Below, piece by piece: positions 47,274 to 57,680 of a stretch of DNA of 64,000 nt. This DNA is from Chelydra serpentina (lineage: Eukaryota > Chordata > Testudines > Chelydridae): contig JBAIAC010000018.1 of NCBI GenBank assembly GCA_037349315.1, positions 2,480,001-2,544,000 of the forward strand, given 5' to 3'. Every line of letters starts with the position of its first letter. The first letter of the stretch is position 1. The notes beneath the pieces were generated by a model. That model had not been told where the DNA came from. It searched no databases and saw only the letters and a program-made list of their open reading frames with translations. A program made the translations under genes and the position numbers.

Positions 47274-48410
47274 TGTGACAGAATACATCCTTGTATTCAC
47301 ATGCTCCACACTATTGTAATACTCTTTGTACAAACTATGCCTGTAAGGAATCATTTGAAAACTCATAAGTTGTTGGTTATTATTGTCCTGATAAAATGTG
47401 TGGCAACACTGTATAGAAAGTTAAGATTCCCCTGTATGGTGTTAACACATGTTCCAAACACCACAGCCTTGCCCAAACAGAAGTTGGCAAACAGGTCTGT
47501 CCTAAACAAAGAAATGTGTGCCCTGCTTAATTTTCATTTAAGCAGTGAACAGAGTATCAATTGGGGGGTGGGTGCAAGGAAAGCTCAAACAGGTAAGAGA
47601 GAGCCAGCAGGGAACATCCTTCCACATAGACTTTTCATCTCCCAGTGCCCAGTTGGAAATGTTTTTCAAGAGGGAAATTGCAACTATAAAAAGGAGGGAC
47701 AAATGCCCCAAGGTACCCTCGCTCTCCCTGCCCATTGCATTCACAGCACCTGAAGAGACACAGCAACCAGGAGTTGGACTTTGGGGGAGGGGTCCTAACA
47801 TGTGAGTTTGGTCCGCAATCTTCTGGCACATGTGGTAAGAAACTTTGCTTGAATCCAATACAGTTTGTTAAAGTAGGAATTAACAAACATCTTATTTTTA
47901 TTTTTCTTGTGACCATTTCAGACTTTTATGTCTCATGACTTGTACTCACTTAAAATCTAACTTTGTATTTAATAAACTTGTTTTACTATTTTATCTAATC
48001 CAGAATGTTTAAATTAAAGTGTCTGAATAAGTATTTGAGATTATAAAATGGGATGTTATTCCCTTAAAGGAAAAATGGATTTAAAATATTTGTACTGTCC
48101 AAGAGAGGCCTGGGCAGTACAGGATATACATTTCAGGGGGGAAATCTGAGACTGGTGGTGTTTTTGGAGTTATCTTGCAGTATAACCAAGGCTGGTGAGA
48201 CCCAGAGTGTAACCCAAAGGTGGCTGCCAGGCTGCAGTTACATACACACTGAGGGTGTAGTTTGCATGCGGGAAGGCTGTTTGATTGGCCCAGAGGGGAG
48301 CTACTTTCAGCAAGGCATTGTATGGTATCCAACGTCGAGTGTACGTTTGGAGCATACCTGGTGTGTCAGTCATCATGTAAATAAAGACTGTATCATAATT
48401 CATACGCACA
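47274..48410 (+). mobile_element. Solo LTR, about 1.14 kb
   Basis: It starts TGTGACAGAATACATCC and ends CATACGCACA. A TATA box (CTATAAAAAGGAGGG, about 47684) and a polyadenylation-type TTTAATAAACTTG (about 47970) are in promoter/R order. The 3' 190 bases (48221-48410) recur inverted at 52253-52437 and stop at the same CATACGCACA, which supports that end. The stretch around the polyadenylation signal resembles the LTR at 7.6 kb. The 183-codon frame at 47202-47753 crosses the LTR start and is not a gene. Confidence 0.6.
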
Positions 48411-50029
48411 AGGGCCAAATTTGGGTTAAATAGGGCAACCTTAATTCTGCCCTTTCCAACCGTTCTAGTGATTGACTTTGCAACCTAAATAGTTTTCTTT
48501 TAACAGTTTTTTTAATGGTGTGGGTGTAGGTATATAGAGATAAAAATCATTATCATAGTGACAAGTCCTTCCACACTTTCACCCCTAAAATTACACGTGG
48601 GATATACATATAATGACTTCTATAAAATTACACGTTTCTTGGTTTTATATATGATAACCTTAGGGGTTATGATGGCTATTTTTCCATCTTTGCCAGGGGA
48701 TGGGAATGGCTAGCTCTTCTACTGGAAATTGGTATTACTAGAGGTGCGGGGGTGGGAGAAACCAATATGCTTTGAGAGGAGTTCAAAAAAGAATGTTAAA
48801 ATAGTTAAATGACGGAGGAAGAATGTTTCTGTTACAGAACTGTGCATTGTATTCTCTTTAAATGCCTGGAGGGTAACTGTAAGTAAATAGAGTCAATAAC
48901 TCTCTATGTTGCTTATTGCATGAGGCATATGTTGGTTTCACAAATTTGCACTACTTGATAGAGACAGAATGTCTGAGTTTGCTGTGTTGCAGTTTCAGTC
49001 AAAGAATGTTAAGGTCTGGAGATGAGACATCTCTATTTCTATCTCTTTCACATTGCATGCCCCAGAGGACCTGATAATAATAGATTCTATGTCAAGAATG
49101 CATATAGAAAGTAGCTTTACTTTTAGACTCTCAGATTCCTAGCAATCTAAATCAGTTTGTAAAATCCATTTAATCTTGATTACCAAAAAAAAAAAAACCA
49201 CACCTCCTTTAGGTGTACTGATCAATGGCATGCCCAAGACTTGAACTGATTATTACTTAAGACCTTCAGAGACTTAAAAGCTTGGATAAACTAAGCAGGT
49301 CTCACTTTATTTGTGTAAAACACTATAACTTTTATATCAATACAAAAGTGCATATCATAACTTCTATTTGTACTGTAGTCCTATTGAAGATGGTGACTGC
49401 ACTCATGGTTTCTTGCCAGGTGGTTCCACTTTAACCAGAAATCTCTGGATTTGATTTGGATCTAAAAGTGGAGTAACTTTACCTTTGTAAGATGTTTCCC
49501 AGAGGTGAAATGCTACCTTCTTCAAAGACGGCAAAGCTCTCGTTGGCTTGATGGGCTAGGAATTCATCCCTTCTCGTTTTTGATGCTCCTACCTTCCTCT
49601 CCCTGGGATAAAATTCTCCCAGCTGCCTCCCATGTCAGTATCTGAAGGGTGGAAGTCTGTTAGATAAACCCACAAGAAATAGTCAGTATTTCTTTCTTTA
49701 AATTAAAGGGGATAGCGTTGCTGTGACCAGTTAATGTCACCACAGAAATAACAAATAGTTAAAATACATAACGACTGTCCATATTTTATTCCATATATAG
49801 CATGATACATGTTGAGAGCAATTTTCTAAGTGGATTCAAATTACCAGTAGACTCATTTCAGATCTTGATCAACTTTATAAAGCAACTTCAGTTTGGTTGA
49901 TATGTTTAACTACTTCATTCACATAGAAGAACGTTATTTCTCTTCACTATACTAGCATTAAAATTGTCACCTGTTATAGATAACATTATAACAGGCCTAC
50001 ATAGATGAACATAGCTGATTTATATAATT
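48411..50029. other. No gene seen
   Basis: An A-run lies at about 49183-49197. No recognisable domain, element or coding signal. Confidence 0.5.
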
Positions 50030-50161
50030 AAACTTTACCCAGTCTATAGCACCTTTATATACAAGGCACTTAATGCATTAGCACACTAATGCCCCTGTGA
50101 TGCAGATAATGAAAATATTATTATACTCATCCTATATATAAACTGAGGCAAAGAGTGCTTA
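50030..50161. mobile_element. MIR/L2-like fragment ending at the PLE
   Basis: ACTTTACCCAGTCTATAGCAC...CTGAGGCAAAGAGTGCTTAAG is the first part of the old repeat (compare 57.4 kb). It breaks off where the PLE terminus begins at about 50162. Confidence 0.45.
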
Positions 50162-50465
50162 AGTTTCAGTGTAGTAGCCGTGTTAGTCTGTCAGCAAAAA
50201 GAAAATAAGAAAAATACTTGTGGCACCTTATAGACAAATTTATTTCAGCATAAGTTTTCGTGGGTTATGGAACATACAGTAAGCAGATTTTTATACATTC
50301 AGAGACACATGAAAAGGTGGGAGTGTCTATATCAACGTTAAGAGGCTAATTAATTGAAAGGAACTGTTACCAGTAGGAAAGAAACTTTTGAAGTGATAAT
50401 CAACATGGCCCATTACAGACAGTTGACACAAAGGTGTTAAGGGTATTTAAGGAGGGGAAATACAT

Positions 50466-51080
50466 TCAATTAATGTAATGACCGAGCCATTCACAGTCAA
50501 TATTCAAGCCTAAGGTAATGGTATCTAGTTTGCATATTAATTCCAATTCTACAGTTTCTCGTTGGAGGCTGTTTCTGAAGTTTTGCTGTTGCAAAATTGC
50601 CACTTTTAAATCTGCCATTGAGTGATTAGAGAGGTTGAAGTGTTCACCTACTGGCTTTTGAATGTGATGATTCCTGATGTCAGATTTGTGTCCATTTATT
50701 CCTTTGCGTAGAGACTGTCCAGTTTAGCCAATGTACATGGCAGAGGGGCTTTGCTGGCACATGATGGCATATATCACATTGGTAGATGTGCAGGTGAATG
50801 AGCCCCTGATGGCATGGCTGATGTGATTAGGTCCTATGACGGTGTCACTTGAATAGATATGTGGACAGAGTTGGCATCGGGCTTTATTGCAAGGATAGGT
50901 TCCTGGGATAGTGTTTTTGTTGTATGGTGTGTGGTTGCTAGTGAGTATTTGCTTCAGGTTGGGGGTCTGTCTGTAAGCGAGGACTGGTCTGTCTCCCAAG
51001 ATCTGAGTGAGTGAGGGATCATCTTTCAGGATAGGTTGTAGATCTTTGATGATGCGCTGGAGAGGTTTTATTTGGGGGCT
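50466..51080 (-). pseudogene. PLE GIY-YIG endonuclease domain, broken
   Basis: This is the C-terminal endonuclease of the PLE, which in active elements nicks the target DNA. The linker and the Cys-rich part (PCNKARCQLCPHI, a possible zinc-binding CxxC) precede the GIY-YIG-type pair VIYAIMC and AMYIG. The codon after AMYIG is TAA (50724-50726) where family members carry a Glu codon, so it is a nonsense mutation inside the active-site region. Downstream the frame stays open: GQSLRKGINGHKSDI (with the conserved helix region) to LGHYIN and a stop at 50466-50468. One frameshift at about 51090-51100 separates it from the RT frame. Confidence 0.85.
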
Positions 51081-51091
51081 GAAGGTGACGG

Positions 51092-51990
51092 CTAGTGGCG
51101 TTCTGTTATTTTCTTTGTTGGGCCTATCCTGTAGTAGGTGACTTCTGGGTACTCTTCTGGCTCTGTCAATCTGTTTTTCACTTCAGCAGGTGGGTATTGT
51201 AGTTTTAAGAATGCTTGATAGAGATCTTGTAGGTGTTTGTCTCTGTCTGAGGGATTGGAGCAAATGCGATTGTATGTTAGAGCTTGGCTGTAGACAATGG
51301 ATCGTGTGGTGTGTTCAGGATGGAAGCTGGAGGCATGTAGGTAAGTATAGCGGTCAGTAGGTTTCCGGTATAGGGTGGTGTTTATGTGACCATCGCTTAT
51401 TAGCACAGTAGTGTCTAGGAAATGGACCGCTTGTGTGGACTGGTCTAGGCTAAGGTTGATGGTGGGATGGAAATTGTTAAAATTGTGGTGGAATTCCTCA
51501 AGGGTTTCTTTTCCCTGGGTCCAGATGATGAAGATGTCATAAATGTAGCGCACGTAGAGTAGGGGCATTAGGGAACGAGAGTTAAGGAAGCGTTGTTCTA
51601 AGTCAGCCATAAAAATGTTGGCATACTGTGGGGGCCATGCGGGTACCAACAGCAGTGCCGCTGACTTGAAGGTATATATTGTCCCCAAATGTGAAATAGT
51701 TGTGGGTGAGGACAAAATCACAAAATTCAGCAACCAGGTTAGCCGTGGCATTATCAGGGATACTGTTTCTGATGGCTTGTAGTCCATCTTTGTGTGGAAT
51801 GTTGGTGTAGAGGGCTTCTACATCCATAGTGGCCAGGATGGTGGTGTCTGGAAGATCACCGATGGATTGTAGTTTCCTCAGGAAGTCAGTGGTGTCTCGA
51901 AGATAGCTGGGAGTTAGAGAGCTGCCTGGCAGCCTCTTGTTCATATTCCAACTTATTCATGATGATGACAGCACTTCCTTTGTCACATTC
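51092..51990 (-). pseudogene. PLE reverse transcriptase, broken
   Basis: Telomerase-related PLE RT. The lead-in CDKGSAVIIMNKLEYEQEA (51990-51930) is joined abruptly to SYLRDTTDFLRKL. Motif A reads ATMDVEALYTNIPHKDG with its catalytic Asp intact. Motif B (GTAVGTRMAP, about 51640) is followed by a one-base insertion that shifts the frame. The next frame gives QYANIFMADLEQRFL. Motif C reads RYIYDIF: the first catalytic Asp of the DD pair has become Tyr (51539-51541). The thumb and C-terminal part (FLDTTVLISDGHI, LYRKPTDRYTYLH, HPEHTTRSIVYSQALTYNR) follows. About 90 residues between the lead-in and SYLRD are missing here and lie inverted next door. Confidence 0.9.
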
Positions 51991-51994
51991 GACA

Positions 51995-52252
51995 GGCCAT
52001 GATCCTCTGATCCCACTGAGGAGTACCAAAAGAAACCAGACCATTTGCTCCAGAAACTCCCTGGAAAAGCACAGGAACAGATCTGTACAGATACGTGCCT
52101 TGAACCCCGACCAGGGGTATTCTATTTGCTACCCAAAATCCATAAACCTGGAAATCCTGGACGCCCCATCATCTCAGGCATCGGCACCCTAACAGCAGGA
52201 CTGTCTGGCTATGTGGACTCTCTCCTCAGGCCCTATGCTACCAGCACTCCCA
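51995..52252 (+). pseudogene. Inverted RT segment of the same PLE
   Basis: On the plus strand the frame at 52045-52263 gives FYLLPKIHKPGNPGRPIIS and SGYVDSLLRPYATSTP. This is the finger region of PLE RTs, which normally sits just before PSYLRDTTDF. Its last residues (STP) meet exactly where the minus-strand part begins (TPSYLRD). The piece therefore comes from the gap in the minus-strand RT and has been flipped and displaced. A second frame overlaps part of it by chance. Confidence 0.85.
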
Positions 52253-52437
52253 TGTGCGTATGAATTATGATAGTCTTTATGTACATGACTGACACACCAG
52301 GTACGCTCCAAACGTACACTCGACGTTGGGTACCATACAATGCCTTGCTGAAAGTAGCTCCCCTCTGGGCCAATGAAACAGCCTTCCCGCATGCAAACTA
52401 CACCCTCAGTGTGTATGTAACTGCAGCCTGGCAGCCA
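52253..52437 (-). mobile_element. Inverted LTR 3' fragment
   Basis: About 185 bases match 48221-48410 in opposite orientation, with roughly ten differences and a few gaps. Both copies share the inner end TGTGCGTATG/CATACGCACA, the true LTR end. The outer end (CTGGCAGCCA) is a break in the right copy. Frames that give matching peptides in both copies (for example GCSYIHTEGVVCMREGC) reflect this shared DNA and not a conserved protein. Confidence 0.8.
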
Positions 52438-52514
52438 AAACATTGTTTTATTAGATACATAAGGGGATTTGTGCACCATTCACAAAATGACAGGAGGTTT
52501 TTCCCTTGTTACCC

Positions 52515-52815
52515 TATTGTTAGAGCGCTCACTTGGCACGTGAGAGACCTGAGTTCAAGTTCCTACTTTGCCTGACTCATATTAGGGACTTGAACATAGG
52601 TCTCCCACATTGCAGATGAGTGCCCTCACCATTGGGCTATAAGCTATTCTTGAGTAGCTCTTGCATAATCTCTCCTATTGAAGCTCTTCCATTTCATATA
52701 AATAACTAAATATTCATAAGGCCTAGGAAAAGTGAGGATGACTCTATAGACTGGTGGTCAGGGCACTCACCTGAGAGGCAGGACAGCAAGATTTCCATCT
52801 CTGCTCCAGTTGTGA
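52515..52815. repeat. tRNA-like units in alternating orientation
   Basis: A unit with box A- and box B-like text (TTAGAGCGCTCACTTGG ... GAGTTCAAGTTCC) lies at 52518-52562 on the plus strand. The same unit is inverted at 52583-52642 (GGGACTTGAACATAGGTCTC ... GAGTGCCCTCACCATTGGGC). A third, plus-strand part is at about 52752-52815 (CTGGTGGTCAGGGCACTCAC). The first two form an imperfect palindrome. They are tRNA-derived repeats rather than functional tRNA genes, because the arms do not fold into a full cloverleaf. Confidence 0.5.
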
Positions 52816-55800
52816 ATGGTGTCTTCAAATTTCTTTTGCTTTTAATTAAAAAAAAAAAAGTGGTTTAAAATGCCTGAAACCAAAATGAAACTTTTAGTTT
52901 GACCCAAAACATTTTCTTGCTTTGTTTTTGCTGAGAAAACCAAAAACAGTTTTCTTTCAGGTTGATTAGAAACTTTTTTTAAATATACAGGTATTGTTTG
53001 TTTGGCCAGTGAACAAAAAAAATCAATTGATTATTTGCACAGCTCTAGTAATAAACAATGCAAAAATATAAAATTTTTAGATACCTGAAATTAATTCGGT
53101 AATTGATTTATCCAGATTGCAGGTCTTTAGGTCAGTACTGTCCATTTTTATCTAGCAATCCTGCATAATGTAAATTTTGCATTCGCATTGTGAATACTTT
53201 GAGCTGAAGAACTAATTTTCATTTATACTTTTCATATCCTGCAGCACATGTTTGGCTAGAAAGAAGAAAAAAATCTAGGTAAGAGTCCACATATGGTGAA
53301 GTATTAGTTGCCTTTTTATTTAATAGGAGATTGAATATTGAACTTAAATGACTTAGCTCTTTATCTTGTAATTCTTGAGTAATAACCATCTCAAATGGTG
53401 GAAGAGCAGTTAATCAGTGTAAAGTCATTCAGGGAGAAAATACTATTGATTCTTTCTTATCTTCAATTAATGGAATGCTTTGTTCAGCGAGTTAAGTTAA
53501 GGAGACTAGAATTAGGCCAGCCAGTTGATTGTGGTCTCATGTCACACCCAATAGTGGTACCACTGAGAAGGCGGGAAGAGAAATTAAAATCATCAATAGA
53601 ACTTGAAACCTCAGCTGCTAGCTGTGAAATAGGCAACCAAACCACCTCAAACATTGATATTGTCAAATATGAGTAATGAAACAAAAGCTAAATCATTTTG
53701 AACACGTTGATGTTTAGTTTACATGTATTCCTTTTTTGTATTGACTATCATATTCTGTGGTTCTATCAGGGTTATCCGATCAAAAATTGGATAAGAGATC
53801 TCTAGGGACAATTCGAGTATTAGTGGGAATGGTGTTGAGTGGTCCTTTTCCCCCTTAACTAGTACTGTACCACAGCCCCATCATGGTGATCAGTGACACT
53901 GTGCCATTGGAAATACTTTCTTTTGAATGAAATGTTAAAGCAAATGTCTGAGCACGTCATTAAACCCCAAAACACTTCTCACAGGGGTGGGTGCAGTTAA
54001 CCTTAATGTCCTGGCCAAATCCAATTAGGGTAATATCAGAAGTTATTCTGAAGCTTTTTGTATGAAATGCTCACCTCACCCGGTTTCAGGGATTTTTTTT
54101 TTTTTAATAAACTCGAAACTTGGTTTGGATGCCTTGAGTGGTTTTGAAACCTTTTTGACAACTCTGGGTTTAATATTGAGCAAAACTGGCCTGAGTTTGG
54201 GTATCCTGTTCAAGCCACATGAAAGGGATTCCTTGTATGTTAGTACAAAACCAAGTAGTTGTAACAGAATTCTACTTGGTGGTGTTTTTTGTTTTGTTTT
54301 CAAACCCCAATCTCAAAGCAAACCTCGAGGAGTGCTGAAATCAAGTGAATCTCAACTAAATAAATCCCTTACGAACACCTTGAACCCAACTTGAGTGGCT
54401 ACCAATCTCCCCTGCAGTTCCAGTTACATACACGCAGTGCATTTCCATTGCTGTCCCTATGGTATTGTGTTTTGTTAAGCAGTAGCTGCATTTCTTCCCA
54501 TAGGTGACCACTTCACAACAAATGGCTAAGCAGTTCCTTTATGTACTGTAAATATTAGATATGACACCTCTCAAAACCGGAAATTTGCTGTGTGCAATAG
54601 CACATACCACCATGTTTTTTTGGTGGTATTTCCCATTCAAAGCATAAAAGATACCTCAAATGATGCTTTAAAGGCAAACATTTATGGTACTTATTTCATA
54701 TATAAAAGTGCCCATCACACAGACTCTGGGTACTGAACTATTTTTTTTTCAAATGGTATGTATAAGTGTTTAGCAAATCTCATCACTGGAATGCTCTCAT
54801 CATCATTATGCTATATCCCACTGCCATTATCACACCCAGAGGGGAATGCGTGAGAAAAAAAACACTGATCGTTTCCACTGTATAGGCACTATGAAGTGCT
54901 ATGAAAGCATATGCTGATTCTCAATCATCATCATTCAGCAATATGACATATGTACATGCTCTTGCTTTAGGACTATGTTGCGGGTTTTTTTGTTTTGGGG
55001 GTAGTTTTTGTTTTTTTGTTCAGAACAGAAATTATGATTCTGTTTGAAACAGTCCATTAGTGCATATTTTTCAGCCTAGTATCTCAGAAAGATGCAGACC
55101 AAGACCTATATTTTATTCTTTCATGAGCACAAGCAAGGATGTGTTGCGTGTTTAATACTGGACTTCCTTGGTGGAATAAAAACCATACGAAGAAAAAGAA
55201 AAGAAAGTTGATTAAGGAGGCCTTGGGATTTTGCCGAGTATAAAAGTGTCTTAACCTGAAGTCAAGAGGGACTTAGATGAGCACAGGCTTCCTTTTGTCA
55301 TCATACTTCAGCCAGCAGTGAGATAGATTTGTGACAGATTCTGTATGGTACCTGAAATGTTGTCATTAAAGCCAAGCTATATGTTAAGAGGTCTGAGCGC
55401 ACACATACAACAGAGGACTGAACAAAGTTGACAGACCTTAATTGGAAGAACCTCTGTTAAGTTAAATGTTAAAAGGTTTTAAATGTAAGATGTCTCACTC
55501 TTCTAAATGCCTCTTGTTGCTTTATGTTGAGAACTTGCAGACGGGGCTATGTTTTGTGGTTATGGACAAACATGAACAGGAGAGAGCATGTTAAATTGAT
55601 TGAACTACAAGTTACAGTTTGATCTACTCGTATGAATCTGTGAGGATGAGCCTGTAATTCAGGTCATCCATTGGGCAACAAGCCCCAGGTGAATCTGTCT
55701 CTGTCTCACTATTCCTCCATCCCTTTTAGAATTTAGTGGCGAAGGAAGTTTTCTTTAGATTATATTGTATAACAAACAGTAAGCAACCAGGTTCAAGTTT

Positions 55801-57094
55801 TTAATTGTACACTATTTTAATGGCAAGGTGATTTTGAAGGGGAAAAGGGGTCAAATTAAACTGTTGAACAAGATTTAAAGTAGACCAAGAAAGTAAGTTC
55901 CTCAAGCTACAAGAAATAGAAAAAGGGCTTCCCACTAAAAAGAAGAAAAAACTGTAATCTTGGGAGAAAACAAAAGAGGCTATAGAAGCAGCTTTACATT
56001 ACATGACAGACTGCCGCTGTCTCAGAAATGGACATTAATGTACAATGGATTGTATTAAGCCTGTCTATCCCATTACCACTGTGATACCTCCTGTATACAC
56101 AGATAGTTCATGTCTTAATTATGACAAGATTTATATTACTTGTCATGACAAAGTTACTGAAATTGAACTGTAAACAGGAATTCAAGAGCGGATTTTGTGC
56201 AATGATTTTGAATTTTTATTTGAAGACTTAAAATTGTGAGAAATAAATGTAGTAACTTGGTTCATTGTGTCTCTTTTGTCCTGAGACAAAAACAAACAAA
56301 TAAAAAAATCCATGGCACAGGTTGACCCCTATTCTTATACAGGGTGTCTGGGGACTATAGAAAGGTTGGAACAAGAATCATGAACCAGTGACCTACTGTC
56401 CTATTGAAGACAGCAGGACATGTTAGGTTTAAAGAGCTGCTGCAGGTTACAGGTTGTTAGGTCATCCTGGAAGAATCAGAATTTCACATGCTTGAATGTA
56501 CTGTCTGGTATATGTGCAACATTGCTTTGTAGTGACTGGCCTATAGAAAATAAAAGCCATTCTAGTATAGACTGCTAAAGGAGATTAAAATTCTTCAGAT
56601 CCTATGCTAGAGATCCATGTTTTGGAGGAGTAGTTTCTGAACTCTCTTCCCCATGTAACGTGTCCAATGTAGCTGAACTCTGTGATGTCTGTATGGTATC
56701 TGTGTCGCCACAATTTACTTAGAGCTTCTGGGCCCCACATCTCCTGAATTTGGCTTTTGGAAATGTTCTGAGGTCAAGTTTTGAAAGGTCAGATTTTCTC
56801 TCTTATTCTGGATAGTTGATAATTATGGCTACCTCCACACTCCAAGGTGCTATTTAGATGCTGTTTATACTTATTAATGTGTAAAGCAATTGGTAACTTG
56901 CCTAATACTGTTCTTTCTGTGAAAAATGGTAAACAAGAAAATGTACAGCAACAAACAAAGTGGTTTAAACCTGGGTACTATATTCAAGATAGGACAGAAT
57001 CTACTTATCAGTGAAATGTTTTTCAAAAACAAAAAGATGATGATTTTATTGTGGGACCAGTACTAATGCAGTTAAAAATGAACCCTGTAGAAAC
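52816..57094. other. No gene recognised
   Basis: The 93-codon frame at 53395-53676 and the 110-codon frame at 54062-54394 have no domain I know; the second overlaps an opposite-strand frame and lies in a possibly repeat-derived stretch rich in AAACTTGGTTTGG-like words. A-runs at 52847-52859 and a T-run at 54091-54102 are visible. At about 56237-56250 GAGAAATAAATGTAG could act as a polyadenylation signal of an unknown transcript, but nothing upstream is coding. Confidence 0.45.
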
Positions 57095-57210
57095 TGTGGG
57101 AAAGATTTGATAGATCATCTGGAATATTCCTGCAATCTGTCACTGCAGGATGTTTCCCCCCTGACATTTCCCATTGCTTTGTTCCAGTCTAGCTGTATGT
57201 GGGGGTGGGA
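57095..57210 (-). mobile_element. Old CR1 3' fragment
   Basis: GATAGATCATCTGGAATATTC, CTGCAGGATGTTTCCC and TGCTTTGTTCCAGTCTAG follow the order of an ancient CR1 3' untranslated region. It is strongly diverged and short. Confidence 0.4.
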
Positions 57211-57429
57211 GTGGGGGAGAGAAGACCAGTAAGCAGGGTTTCTATCTTTAAGACATGTATGCCTGCTTTACAGGGTCTACTTGGTAGAGAGATTGGTGAA
57301 TTCTCCAGTACAGCCTCTACTTCATTTTATATAACTGCAGTGTTATTTTTCATTTAAATTTGTAACATTTGTCACCTGAAGAATCAATCATCAAAATAGG
57401 GAACTATGACACTTTCTTGTGGTATTCAT

Positions 57430-57680
57430 TAGTATATACAATACATTACACACCGTGATGATACTTGGATTAATGCATAGAATTTATGGCACCTTCCATC
57501 CAGAGATCTTGAAGTGCTTCTTAATTGATTATTCCCAATGTGAGGAAGGTGCCATTCATTTGTCATTTACAAATGAAGAAATGAAGAAAATGAGGAACTA
57601 TGAAGTCAAGGGATGTACTCAAGATCACAGAGTCAGGATTAGAACCAAAATCTCCAGATTTCCAGGCTGGTAAATGTCTA
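57430..57680. mobile_element. MIR/L2-like repeat
   Basis: CTTCCATCCAGAGATCTTGAAG, CATTTACAAATGAAGAAATG, ACTCAAGATCACAGAGTC and AGAACCAAAATCTCCAGATT appear in the order of the old amniote repeat with the 'aaggtcacacagc...agaacccaggtctcc' tail. The 84-codon frame here is incidental. Confidence 0.5.

Larger units (their letters stand above)
50162..52252 (-). mobile_element. Penelope-like element with RT and GIY-YIG remains
   Basis: The 3' terminal block is at the left (TTTCAGTGTAGTAGCCGTGT, complement of the PLE end). It is followed by pseudo-LTR sequence, the endonuclease (50466 to about 51080) and the RT (51092-51990) on the minus strand. The segment 51995-52252 belongs between two parts of the RT but lies on the plus strand. 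In the terminal block the hammerhead CTGATGA box and half of stem II are deleted (GTATGTTCC joins ATAACCCACGAAA). The left boundary falls in an MIR-like repeat; the right boundary touches an inverted LTR piece. Confidence 0.9.

Noticed and set aside
47202..47753. 183-codon open frame
   Set aside because: It crosses the left end of an LTR and overlaps opposite-strand frames; no domain is recognisable.
48155..52479. Matching peptides from 48155-48433 (+) and 52189-52479 (-), apparently a conserved protein
   Set aside because: The match is at the DNA level: both are copies of the same LTR 3' part in opposite orientation, with differences not biased to third positions.
54062..54394. 110-codon frame with an opposite-strand partner
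   Set aside because: Rich in repeated AAACTTGG-like words, no domain, and overlapping frames on both strands suggest repeat-derived DNA.
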